Positions 25,578 to 33,293 of a stretch of 64,000 nt of DNA are shown here, piece by piece. The stretch lies in NCBI GenBank assembly GCA_945862025.1, contig CAMAWU010000003.1, positions 1-64,000 on the forward strand, given 5' to 3'. The first letter of the stretch is position 1, and every line of letters starts with the position of its first letter. A program made the position numbers and the translations under genes. This stretch comes from Ferrithrix thermotolerans DSM 19514 (lineage in GTDB: Bacteria > Actinomycetota > Acidimicrobiia > Acidimicrobiales > Ilumatobacteraceae). The notes below the pieces were generated by a model. That model worked only from the letters and a program-made list of their open reading frames with translations. It did not search any database and was not told where the DNA came from.

Positions 25578-26783
25578 GTGATTACTCAAAAACTTGCATT
25601 TGATGGCGGGACACCCGTTCGTGCAACACCGATGCCAGCGCGAATTGGGTTTGGTCCTGAAGAAGAAAAAGAACTTATGGAGTGCATCGCGCACTATCGC
25701 AACCTAGATTCTGATCCTCCATATATTGGATTATGGAATCAACGTTTCTCTGAAGCGTTTGCTGAATATCAGGGTGGCGGTTTTTCACTGCCGGTTAGTT
25801 CTGGAACGGGTGCACTGTATGTTTCACTCTCATCTTTGGGGCTTCCTAAAGGATCAACGGTGCTTACTTCGCCTGTGACTTGCAGTGGAGTACTTGGAAG
25901 TATTCAAGCACTCGGGTTCGTTCCTAAAGTTGTTGACTCTGCGCCTTCAAGTTTCAATATTGACGCCGAGCAAGTTGCGGCTCGCATTTCAGACGATGTC
26001 AGTTGCCTTTTAGTTACGCATGCCGCAGGAGAACCTGTCGACGTGCCTGCAATTAAAAGCATCTTGAAAAACCGGTCAATCGTAATTCTTGAAGACTGTA
26101 GCCAAGCGACTGGTGCCTCAATTCGTGGTGAAAAAGTTGGAACATGGGGCGAAATTTCTGCATTCTCAACGATGTATCGAAAAAATCTTGCCGCTGGTGC
26201 AAGCAGCGGACTCGTTTTTACGCGGGATTTTGAGACCTATCGCACAGCTCTCAGTTATTCAGACCGAGGCAAACCCGTTTGGAGACTCGATCTAAACCTG
26301 CGCGACCCGCAATATGCGTCTTTCCCAGCATTGAACTGGAACTCAAGCGAGATGTCAAACGCAATTGGCTTAGCAAGCCTTCGCCGCCTTGACAAAACGA
26401 ATGAACTAAGGCGAGTTTTTTTGCAAAAATTGTTTGTTGCTCTTGCTGATGCCGAGACAGTTTGCTCGCCATATGCATTCCACAATGGATTTGCGCCGTT
26501 TTACTTTCCAATCTTTGTTGATCAAAAAAAAATTAAAGTCAGTGTCGAGCAATTTGCTACAGCGGTTGAGGCAGAAGGAATACCACTCGGCGCAAAATAT
26601 GGTTGCCTTGTAAACACTTGGCCTTGGATCACTGAATATCTATCTGACACTTTCGTTGCTAGAAATGCTCTTCTTGCTCGTAACTCATCTTTCAATCTTC
26701 ATCTAAATGAGAACTACGGCGAACTTGAAATAAAAAATATTGTCGAAGCATTAGCCAAAGTCTCAGCCGCGTACACGAGATAG
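25578..26783 (+). CDS. DegT/DnrJ/EryC1-family aminotransferase 2
   Basis: 401 residues from GTG 25578. Same layout as the protein at 18251: an opening FDGGTPVRATPMP, SSGTGALYVSL, VTHAAGEP, LEDCSQAT and FSTMYRKNLAAGASSG with the Schiff-base Lys. It lacks the Cys-rich insert of aminotransferase 1, and the two proteins are clearly diverged, so this is not a recent duplication. Two aminotransferases imply two amination steps or a diamino sugar. Last gene of the cassette in this direction. Confidence 0.85.
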   Translation: MITQKLAFDGGTPVRATPMPARIGFGPEEEKELMECIAHYRNLDSDPPYIGLWNQRFSEAFAEYQGGGFSLPVSSGTGALYVSLSSLGLPKGSTVLTSPVTCSGVLGSIQALGFVPKVVDSAPSSFNIDAEQVAARISDDVSCLLVTHAAGEPVDVPAIKSILKNRSIVILEDCSQATGASIRGEKVGTWGEISAFSTMYRKNLAAGASSGLVFTRDFETYRTALSYSDRGKPVWRLDLNLRDPQYASFPALNWNSSEMSNAIGLASLRRLDKTNELRRVFLQKLFVALADAETVCSPYAFHNGFAPFYFPIFVDQKKIKVSVEQFATAVEAEGIPLGAKYGCLVNTWPWITEYLSDTFVARNALLARNSSFNLHLNENYGELEIKNIVEALAKVSAAYTR

Positions 26784-26839
26784 TTGATCTCCTACTGCGA
26801 CAAACAAAACTTAGCGAAGCAGACTTTACTCGTGAGCAC

Positions 26840-26845
26840 TAGCGT
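26840..26845 (+). promoter_or_regulatory. -10-like element of the class V aminotransferase gene
   Basis: TAGCGT, six bases, then GTG 26852. It favours the second of two in-frame GTG codons. Confidence 0.4.
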
Positions 26846-26851
26846 GTGAGC

Positions 26852-28009
26852 GTGAGTAAGTACCGAGAGCAGTGGAGTCTTGATTCGCAAGTTGCGTATC
26901 TTAATCATGGATCATTTGGTGCAGTGCCGAAAGTTGTGACAGTAGCACAGCGCGAAATTCAAGCACTTGAAGAGAAGAATCCAAATCTTTTTTTTCGCAC
27001 GACCCTGCCTACGTTGCACGACGAGGCACGGAAATTCGTCGCCGAGTGGCTTGGCAGTTCACCTGAACTTTTTGCTTTCGTACCTAACGCATCGCAAAGT
27101 GTGATCACTGCCGCCAGTGCGCTAGTTACGAAACCTCGCTCACAAATCGTTGCGACAAGTCTCGGCTACGGTGGCGTACTCAACGGTCTCGCCGAAATTG
27201 CTCGCCGCACACAAAGCACACTGCGAATCGCCGAAATTGCGTTCACTGCCGGAGTGCAAACCGCTGACGATATTGCCGACAGCGTGTTCGCGGCACTCAC
27301 TCCTGATACGAGTGTTGTAGTGCTGGATCAAATCACTTCCGAAACGGCGTTGTTGTTGCCGCTTGAGCAAATCGTGCGCACGATTCGCCGAGTCGCCCCG
27401 CAAGCGCGCGTGGTGATTGATGGCGCTCACACTCCTGGCATGTTGTCACCCATGCTGCCCGCAGACTTTGACGTGTGGGTAGGCAACTTTCATAAATGGA
27501 TATGCGCTCCGCGCGCGTCAGCAGGCTTAGTTTGCAAGAACTCGACGATTGCGAATCAGATGACACCGCTCGCACCATCATGGGATTTCGAAGCCGGGTT
27601 TCCAAAGTCATTTTTTGCGCAGGGCACTGATGACTACTCAAGTTATTTAGTAACTCCCGATGCGATTAAGTTTCACGATTCGTTCAACACAAATGAGTGC
27701 GACACACACAATCGCACCGTCATTGATGAGGTTGCAAAAATGTTGCATAATGCGTGGGGCACCGAACCCGATGTGCCGACAGAAATGTTCTGCCCGTGGA
27801 TGCGCCTAGTGCGACTACCGATGAAAAGACAACTCACTAAGGCAGAGGCCGACGCCCTCACACTAAAAGTCAGCCAAGAATTGAACACAGAAACTGTGAT
27901 CGTCTCACCAGGCGACTCAAACTATGTTCGACTTTCTGCACACATTTACAACGAAATTGAGGACTACGAAAAACTCAAACAGATTCCGAGCCTGATGATT
28001 ATCATCTAG
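26852..28009 (+). CDS. Class V aminotransferase / isopenicillin-N-epimerase-like PLP enzyme
   Basis: 385 residues. Opens with the family motif YLNHGSFGAVPK, then DGAHTPGM near residue 190 (PLP-binding Asp) and WVGNFHKWICAPRASAGL with the Schiff-base Lys near residue 215. Family members include isopenicillin-N epimerase, cysteine lyases and ergothioneine-type desulfurases. No partner genes identify the reaction. It ends two bases before the MOSC 5' remnant, so it and the ancestral MOSC gene probably formed an operon; MOSC proteins often act with PLP desulfurases. Confidence 0.8.
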   Translation: MSKYREQWSLDSQVAYLNHGSFGAVPKVVTVAQREIQALEEKNPNLFFRTTLPTLHDEARKFVAEWLGSSPELFAFVPNASQSVITAASALVTKPRSQIVATSLGYGGVLNGLAEIARRTQSTLRIAEIAFTAGVQTADDIADSVFAALTPDTSVVVLDQITSETALLLPLEQIVRTIRRVAPQARVVIDGAHTPGMLSPMLPADFDVWVGNFHKWICAPRASAGLVCKNSTIANQMTPLAPSWDFEAGFPKSFFAQGTDDYSSYLVTPDAIKFHDSFNTNECDTHNRTVIDEVAKMLHNAWGTEPDVPTEMFCPWMRLVRLPMKRQLTKAEADALTLKVSQELNTETVIVSPGDSNYVRLSAHIYNEIEDYEKLKQIPSLMIII

Positions 28010-28011
28010 AC

Positions 28012-28167
28012 ATGGCTCGTTCTGCGGTTGTTGCTGGAAATTACAAATATTCAGGCACAGACACTCATCGCAAGTTGCTTAGCGTTGGGTCACTTTGGCA
28101 GCATCACCTGCATGATGTTGAACGCGACCCATGCACCATAGGCCAAGAGTCCATACCTCTCCTCTAA
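28012..28167 (+). pseudogene. 5' remnant of the resident MOSC gene
   Basis: The first 120 bases (28012-28131) align without gaps to the start of the intact MOSC gene at 29579 with ten mismatches. The frame then diverges and stops at 28165-28167 after 51 codons. The remnant keeps MARSAVVAGNYKYSG and LWQHHLHDVERDP. It follows the class V aminotransferase by two bases, so this is the original position of the gene. The matching 3' end lies 3.7 kb away at 31870-31961. Confidence 0.85.
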
Positions 28168-28408
28168 ATCTTCGAAGCAGCAGATTGGCGATGAAATCGT
28201 CACAAACAGCTAGTACCTACATATTAATAAAATTCATCGCACTATTATTTTTTTACCTCAACATTCGCTAGGTATGTGTCCTCGGGATTCCCTCGCATAC
28301 TCCCTGAGTTTAGTTTGATATCCTTTAACGTTACTCAAGATTAATCAACAGGCACAAAAACTCGTAGCAGTCAATCATAAGTTCTTTCAATGCATTAGAA
28401 AATAAAAT

Positions 28409-29560
28409 ATGAACCAGAAAAAAATTGCTTACCCTCGAAAATTAGAAATTCCAGTTGACGATTATCCAAAGACTCTACCCGCCGGTGGAATTGATTATTT
28501 TAAGAAGCGGCTGGATGAAAGGCTTGAATTTTCGGCGTTTGCGGCTGCAAATTATTCAAAATTTTTATCTTGGCAAGCAGAGGACAATCCTTTTGCCTCA
28601 ATTGATTTTCTTCCAGTCAGCGGAAATATAAGCCCAATTTCAAGATGCAACTTTAAGTGCACAATGTGCGCGGTCAGTGACTTCGCAAATGGAAAACGAT
28701 GCGAAGACATGAGTTTAGATTTATTTATTCGAAGATTGGACGATCTTGCAGGTCTGGTTCAGGTGTCACTTGTTGGTTTATCTGAGTTATTTCTTTTAAC
28801 TCACACTTTGGAGCCAATGTTACGAGCGTGTAAAGAAAGAAAGATTTGGACACATATCGTCACAAATGGATCACTTCTGCACCAACATAACTGGATTGAA
28901 AGACTGGTTGAAATAGATGTAGATGAAGTAACAGTTTCTGTTGACGGCGTTACAAAAACAACTTTCGAAAGCATCCGAAATAAATCAAATTTCGAAAGAG
29001 TCATTGCTAATGCAACTGAATTAAATAAAATATTTGATGCCAGGGGGGTAACTCCTAAGCGGACAAAAATGGCGGTAGTACTCCAGTCGCTTAATTTTCA
29101 CGAACTATTTGATTTTGTGCCATTCGCAAAGCATCTTGGATTCAAATCTATTGCATTCTCAATTGAAGCTTTTGACTGGGGATCAGAAGTATGGCGTGAT
29201 AGAAACAGCCAGAATGTTCGTGGAATCACAAAAAACGACGTCGCTAAATTAGTTGAGCAAGCAAAAAGCTTGGATATCTCAATTGGTTTTGTCGATGTTG
29301 TCCAAAGATACGTGGCCGAGCCAAAGGCATCTTCTCTTTGCAGTTGGCCCTTTAGCAAGATTTTTATCTCATCAGATGACCGCGTCGTACCCTGTTGTCA
29401 TATCTCTAATCCCGATCACTTTGAAATAGGTGATGGTCTTCGTGAGACATTCTCGGCAAAAGACGCCTGGTTTAGCGATGCCTACATGGACTTTAGAAGT
29501 GCGCACGCTAATGGGAATATCCCTGATGCCTGCAGTAGTTGCTATAAATCAAAACAATAA
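28409..29560 (+). CDS. Radical SAM protein with SPASM-type C-terminal cluster motif
   Basis: 383 residues. The radical-SAM CxxxCxxC motif is CNFKCTMC near residue 82. The C-terminus has a SPASM-like set of cysteines (LCSWPFSKI, VPCCHIS, ACSSC). Such proteins bind extra Fe-S clusters and modify peptides, or act on sugars and other small molecules. No precursor peptide is seen within the insert. It begins after about 240 bases of non-coding DNA and ends 18 bases before the intact MOSC gene. It is AT-richer than its surroundings and lies within the inserted segment, so it was probably acquired. Confidence 0.85.
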   Translation: MNQKKIAYPRKLEIPVDDYPKTLPAGGIDYFKKRLDERLEFSAFAAANYSKFLSWQAEDNPFASIDFLPVSGNISPISRCNFKCTMCAVSDFANGKRCEDMSLDLFIRRLDDLAGLVQVSLVGLSELFLLTHTLEPMLRACKERKIWTHIVTNGSLLHQHNWIERLVEIDVDEVTVSVDGVTKTTFESIRNKSNFERVIANATELNKIFDARGVTPKRTKMAVVLQSLNFHELFDFVPFAKHLGFKSIAFSIEAFDWGSEVWRDRNSQNVRGITKNDVAKLVEQAKSLDISIGFVDVVQRYVAEPKASSLCSWPFSKIFISSDDRVVPCCHISNPDHFEIGDGLRETFSAKDAWFSDAYMDFRSAHANGNIPDACSSCYKSKQ

Positions 29561-29578
29561 TTTTGAAAGTGGCACAAG

Positions 29579-30379
29579 ATGGCTCGCCCTGCGGTTGTTG
29601 CTGGAAACCACAAATATTCAGGCACAGACGCTCATCGCACACTGCTTAGCGTTGGGGCACTTTGGCAGCATCACCTGCATGATGTCGAACGCGACCCAAT
29701 AGTTGTTGCACAAGTCGGCCAACAACTTTGCGAACAACTCAGCCACCTTTTAAGTCAGCCGATACCAAAACTAGAATTAAGCAAAACTCTACAAGCACTC
29801 GGTGAAACTGCAGCTCAACACATAGATGAACTTGATCCAAATCAACTCGCGACTTGGCTTAGTAACTTGTGGCCAACATTTGCAAAACTCCACAACTCCG
29901 ATGCCCAGAACCTAGCGAAACAAAATATTGGACAGGTTGTCGGCATCCAAGTTTCAACAAACAGTGTTCCAAAAACTTCTATCACTCAAGGCACAATTAA
30001 CTACGACGGCTTAATTGGCGACCGCCAAATGGCACGCACACACCATGGTCGACCGTGGCAAGCACTTTGCATTTGGAGCGATGAAGTGATCAACATGCAC
30101 GCGACCAATGGTCACCCGATTAGTCGTGGGAGTGCTGGCGAAAATATCACCATTAGTCAACTCGACTGGTCTGCCGTGCGCCCGGGTGCGACGCTTGAAT
30201 TCGGTTCAGTTAAAACGCAAGTTACGGGATATGCGATTCCGTGCAAGAAAAATTCGCGGTGGTTCAGCGACGGAGATTATCAACGACTATCACACGAATT
30301 TGGCGCAGTGAGTCGTGTCTATTGCTTAGTCACACAGCCTGGCGAAGTAACTGTCGGCGATATTGCCAACAGCAAATAA
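29579..30379 (+). CDS. MOSC-domain protein (intact, imported copy)
   Basis: 266 residues. The C-terminal half is a MOSC domain: GLIGDRQMA, the SAGENITISQLDW block and a cysteine segment (YAIPCKKNSRWF) near residue 224. MOSC domains occur in molybdenum-cofactor sulfurases and related sulfur-carrier proteins. The N-terminal ~130 residues are not recognised. Remnants of a second copy flank the insert on both sides (28012-28167 and 31870-31961), so this copy probably came with the insertion and replaces the disrupted resident gene. Confidence 0.8.
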   Translation: MARPAVVAGNHKYSGTDAHRTLLSVGALWQHHLHDVERDPIVVAQVGQQLCEQLSHLLSQPIPKLELSKTLQALGETAAQHIDELDPNQLATWLSNLWPTFAKLHNSDAQNLAKQNIGQVVGIQVSTNSVPKTSITQGTINYDGLIGDRQMARTHHGRPWQALCIWSDEVINMHATNGHPISRGSAGENITISQLDWSAVRPGATLEFGSVKTQVTGYAIPCKKNSRWFSDGDYQRLSHEFGAVSRVYCLVTQPGEVTVGDIANSK

Positions 30380-30408
30380 TGGTCAGTACCAAACCTAAAA
30401 CACATCTA

Positions 30409-30451
30409 CAGCCCCAAAGATATTCGAACCCGTACCGAGACCTTGTGAAGG
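30409..30451 (-). pseudogene. Decayed 3'-half of a tRNA-Glu gene
   Basis: Over 43 ungapped positions 35 match the intact tRNA-Glu (32394-32436), including blocks CAGCCCCAA, ATTCGAACCCGT and ACCTTG. It covers the acceptor 3' strand, T-arm and part of the anticodon arm. The T-stem no longer pairs and the CCA is lost, so it is non-functional. It lies 30 bases after the intact MOSC stop, just as tRNA-Glu lies beyond the resident MOSC 3' remnant, which suggests a donor segment with the order MOSC then tRNA-Glu. Confidence 0.7.
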
Positions 30452-30558
30452 AAAAACTAACTTACTACGTAAGAGTTAATGTGACATGGGGTGCGAGTTG
30501 AATGCACTTGCGAAAATTGAGTTCCAAAGCATGTGAGATCCGTCAAAATCTAATGAAT

Positions 30559-30566
30559 AGAGGAAG
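30559..30566 (+). promoter_or_regulatory. Shine-Dalgarno of the serine-hydrolase gene
   Basis: AGAGGAAG three to ten bases before ATG 30570. A leadered start, unlike many resident genes. Confidence 0.55.
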
Positions 30567-30569
30567 ACC

Positions 30570-31850
30570 ATGAAACGCATGATTAAGGGATACGTCCTCG
30601 GAATCGTTCTGTTGTTAAATGTCCTTCCGAGCACGGTAGACGCATCAATTGGGCAGATGTGTAAAAAGCTTGGTGAAACCAAAAAATCAGTTATTAAGTC
30701 GAAGATAGTTAACTTGAAGTGCTCGTCCCAAGGCAAGAAGAAAGTCTGGAAGCAACTCACGGGCGACACGACATATGGGGCTAAAGTTCTTGAGTCTTCA
30801 GCAGCGAAATTTGTGAATATGGCTATAGCTGTGCGCTCCCAAGAAGCTCAGTGCATGCTCGTTATGAAAAACGGCAAGGTGATTGCCGAATGGCATTGGG
30901 ATAGTTACTCCGCGAACACAAATATCGAAATCGCATCGGCCACAAAAAGTTTTGCATCGACGCTGATTGGAATCGCAATTCGCAAGGGCGTCTTCGGTCT
31001 TGACGACCTAGCATCCAGATACATAACCGAGTGGATTGGCACACCAAAGCAGAACATCACAATTCGGCACCTACTAGCGATGACATCGGGACTTGAAGAT
31101 TTTAGCGTAAGCAATCCCGCAATTAATTTGACTACCCCAGGTTTAAACCTTGAATCCCTAGTTACGAACGCATCCCAATTAGCTGTCGGTGGTACATATT
31201 CAGGAGCACGTCGCTACGTGTTGCCGGGTAAAACGTGGTCTTATATCAACGTCAATACTATGTCACTGAGCATTTTGTTGAAGCGAGCGACTGGCGAAAC
31301 GGTGCAATCCTTTGCTCAACGCGAGTTGTTTCTGCCACTCGGAATGACGATTGACATGACACTGGACGCAAACAACAACCCGCCGCTGGCTGTTGGGATG
31401 CGAGCAGGTTGCGACGATGTCGGAAGGCTCGTGCAGCTATATCTGAACGCAGGCGAATGGAATGGATTACAGATATTGACTGCTTCATTCGTCAAGGACG
31501 CAGTGTCGCCTCAAGTCACGTGTGGCGAGTGCATCAACATTCCAAATACTTTTGACGTTTCATTAATGAACGGTGCCTACGGTTTGAACTGGTGGAACAA
31601 CGCAGTATCACCCTATGCGGCCGCCGCATTTGGAACTGAAAAAACGGGTCCAAAAATGCCAGACCTACCGACTGATATGTTTTACGCATATGGAAGCTGC
31701 CAGCAACTCGGCGCTGGACTACCGACCCAGCAACTAGTGGTGGTGGTTTTGCGCAAAGGATGTGATGACCCGGTTCAGGCGAATTTGTATGCGACTAATA
31801 CTGGTCCTGGTTCTACCTTCATGGATGAACTCACCAAGGCATACAAGTAA
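30570..31850 (+). CDS. Secreted beta-lactamase-fold serine hydrolase
   Basis: 426 residues. A signal peptide (about residues 1-26, MKRMIKGYVLG...VDA) is followed by a small Lys/Cys-rich domain ending in KKKVWKQLTG. Then comes a class C beta-lactamase / DD-peptidase fold with SATK (SxxK nucleophile) near residue 132 and a YINVN (YxN-type) motif near residue 228. Proteins of this group are mostly esterases, amidases or peptidases; I see no basis for calling antibiotic resistance. It is carried within the insert that splits the MOSC gene. Confidence 0.8.
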   Translation: MKRMIKGYVLGIVLLLNVLPSTVDASIGQMCKKLGETKKSVIKSKIVNLKCSSQGKKKVWKQLTGDTTYGAKVLESSAAKFVNMAIAVRSQEAQCMLVMKNGKVIAEWHWDSYSANTNIEIASATKSFASTLIGIAIRKGVFGLDDLASRYITEWIGTPKQNITIRHLLAMTSGLEDFSVSNPAINLTTPGLNLESLVTNASQLAVGGTYSGARRYVLPGKTWSYINVNTMSLSILLKRATGETVQSFAQRELFLPLGMTIDMTLDANNNPPLAVGMRAGCDDVGRLVQLYLNAGEWNGLQILTASFVKDAVSPQVTCGECINIPNTFDVSLMNGAYGLNWWNNAVSPYAAAAFGTEKTGPKMPDLPTDMFYAYGSCQQLGAGLPTQQLVVVVLRKGCDDPVQANLYATNTGPGSTFMDELTKAYK

Positions 31851-31869
31851 GCAACCAGTTATTTCTGTT

Positions 31870-31961
31870 GTCGTGTCTAATGCTGTGTCTATTGCTGTGT
31901 TTATTGTCTTGTCACACAGCCTGGCGAAGTTGCCGTTGGTGACGTCGTAACTTGCACGTGA
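31870..31961 (+). pseudogene. 3' remnant of the resident MOSC gene
   Basis: Twenty bases (31911-31930) are identical to 30329-30348 of the intact MOSC gene, and the frame encodes VYCLVTQPGE followed by a similar tail and a TGA at 31959-31961. Upstream, GTCGTGTCTA matches the intact gene at 30312, which places the junction near 31870. The remnant abuts the lipoprotein stop codon tail to tail. Confidence 0.8.
31873..31908 (+). repeat. Triplicated 12-base unit in the MOSC remnant
   Basis: Three consecutive copies of GTGTCTATTGCT with one to three changes each. The intact gene has one copy (30315-30326), so this is a local expansion within the decaying fragment. Confidence 0.7.
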
Positions 31962-32390
31962 TCAACAATTCGCGGCGCTAACACCAACGGCATTTAGTTC
32001 AGCGATCAATGCATCGCGAGTCTTGATGTCAGCGACGCCCATTGTCCACTCGGCGCCACACAAAATCGGCGTGTCATCCCATGTTCGCGCGCTGCCAGTG
32101 ACGCCAAGAAGTGAAAGCGCTTCGTCGCTCGCGACTTGTTTGGCGGCTTGGCTGACGTATACATCAAACTCAATTTGCTTATCGGAGCGCTCACACCGCC
32201 ACGACTCTTTATTTTCTGAAGGAGATTTTTGCGCCAGCGACGACAATGGCTCGCAAACAACTTTCGCGATTGAGCCGGCGATGCCAGGTGCTTCAATTAA
32301 TTGAGTCGCTGCCGATTCGTCTGACGACGTGTCACTTCCACCACATGAAACGATGACCATCAACAGAGTTGCTAGTGCAAGTTTTTTCAT
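31962..32390 (-). CDS. Small secreted lipoprotein, encoded directly after tRNA-Glu
   Basis: 142 residues. A lipoprotein signal (MKKLALATLLMVIVSC, lipobox IVSC, Cys at 16) and then a Ser/Asp-rich spacer and an uncharacterised extracellular domain with three Cys. Function unknown. The ATG begins at the base immediately after the encoded CCA of tRNA-Glu, so there is no 5' leader or ribosome site. The longer in-frame ORF that reads back through the tRNA is rejected. Probably expressed from the tRNA promoter, with tRNA 3' processing releasing a leaderless mRNA (inference). Confidence 0.75.
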   Translation of the reverse strand: MKKLALATLLMVIVSCGGSDTSSDESAATQLIEAPGIAGSIAKVVCEPLSSLAQKSPSENKESWRCERSDKQIEFDVYVSQAAKQVASDEALSLLGVTGSARTWDDTPILCGAEWTMGVADIKTRDALIAELNAVGVSAANC

Positions 32391-32466
32391 TGGCAGCCCC
32401 AACGGGATTCGAACCCGTGCCGCCACCTTGAGAGGGTGGTGTCCTAGTCCACTAGACGATGGGGCC
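32391..32466 (-). tRNA. tRNA-Glu (anticodon CTC)
   Basis: 76 bases including an encoded 3' CCA. The acceptor stem GGCCCCA pairs with TGGGGCT; the anticodon loop is CTCTCAA, the T-loop TTCGAAT with ACGGG/CCCGT stem, and the D-arm contains CTAGTGGACTAG. Reads GAG. Together with tRNA-Gln and gltX it forms a glutamate/glutamine charging neighbourhood also seen in other actinobacteria. Confidence 0.95.
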
Positions 32467-32503
32467 AAGTAGATGACTAACGCTACCTGTGAATTTGCAT
32501 TCG

Positions 32504-33277
32504 CTAGTGGCTTGGTCGGGCGTAAATTAGGTCAACCCAAATTGTTCGCATAGATTTCAGATCTTTATAAATGTGCGAAATATCCCAAAGACGAAAACCT
32601 GCATCGCTCAGAATTTTGTCAAGTTCGTGTAACGGTGGGGGTTGGCCATAAATATCATCAAACTGCCATTCGGTTAACACCACTTTTGTCTGTTTCAGTA
32701 CTTCGCCAGCACCCTGCAAAACTTCAAGTTCCCATCCTTGCGTATCAGTCTTTAAAACATCGACACCGTTTTCGCGAAACCACGATGCCGACTCATACTT
32801 AGACTCAGTCAAAATGGCGTCAAGAGTTTTTATCTCTACTTCAACTTGATAGCTATCATCATCACTCAATTCAAAAATTGATGGTGCTTCTCTAAGTCCA
32901 CGATGTACCTGCACAGTTTCAGCAGATTTATTAAATTTATGAAACGAAGAATTAGTTGATTGTGCCTTACTTCCATTCAGCATCATTGAGCCGGTCTTGC
33001 TTCCCACGCCACAATTAATTAATTCAGATCTCTCTCGATACTTTTCGCCGACGACCTGGAGTTCGGTAAAAGCTTCCGGGAGCGGTTCAATTGACAAGCA
33101 GCGTGTGCTTGGCCACCAACTGAGAAATGATTCAAGGGTCTGACCAACATTTGCGCCAATATCTACAACCAATCGGGGTTCGCTGCTGACACCACTCCAC
33201 TTGAGGGCACCTTCAACGCTTCGACGCCTGTCAAAGTACATCGGATCTAAGCCGTGAATTTTTGGCTCGCTACTCAT
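32504..33277 (-). CDS. FkbM-family methyltransferase
   Basis: 257 residues. SAM motif VVDIGANVGQTLESFLSW near residue 35, LSIEPLPEAF near residue 62, and the FkbM C-terminal block VDVLKTDTQGWELEVLQGA near residue 175, then VLTEWQF. Family members O-methylate sugars and other hydroxyls. It lies between tRNA-Gln and tRNA-Glu, starts 16 bases after the tRNA-Gln end, and has its own TAAACT element six bases before the ATG. It is probably a late insertion into the tRNA pair. Confidence 0.85.
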   Translation of the reverse strand: MSSEPKIHGLDPMYFDRRRSVEGALKWSGVSSEPRLVVDIGANVGQTLESFLSWWPSTRCLSIEPLPEAFTELQVVGEKYRERSELINCGVGSKTGSMMLNGSKAQSTNSSFHKFNKSAETVQVHRGLREAPSIFELSDDDSYQVEVEIKTLDAILTESKYESASWFRENGVDVLKTDTQGWELEVLQGAGEVLKQTKVVLTEWQFDDIYGQPPPLHELDKILSDAGFRLWDISHIYKDLKSMRTIWVDLIYARPSH

Positions 33278-33283
33278 TGTTGA

Positions 33284-33289
33284 AGTTTA
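33284..33289 (-). promoter_or_regulatory. -10 element of the FkbM gene
   Basis: The minus strand reads TAAACT, six bases, then ATG 33277, just downstream of tRNA-Gln. Leaderless geometry. Confidence 0.5.
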
Positions 33290-33293
33290 ATAG

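Noticed and set aside
18251-26783. The two DegT aminotransferases as a recent duplication
   Set aside because: They share the fold and motifs but are well diverged and differ in the Cys-rich insert.
28409-30379. Radical SAM plus MOSC as a molybdenum-cofactor (MoaA) or RiPP system
   Set aside because: No MoaA C-terminal features, no precursor peptide and no other moa/moe genes nearby; the two genes are simply neighbours in the insert.
30570-31850. Beta-lactamase as an antibiotic-resistance gene
   Set aside because: Only SxxK and YxN fold motifs are present, and most such proteins are esterases or peptidases.
31762-31950. 62-codon ORF overlapping the hydrolase end and MOSC remnant
   Set aside because: Off-frame reading of the repeat and remnant; no homology.
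32388-32468. Lipoprotein ORF extended back through tRNA-Glu
   Set aside because: The extension translates tRNA sequence and hides a normal lipoprotein signal beginning at ATG 32390.
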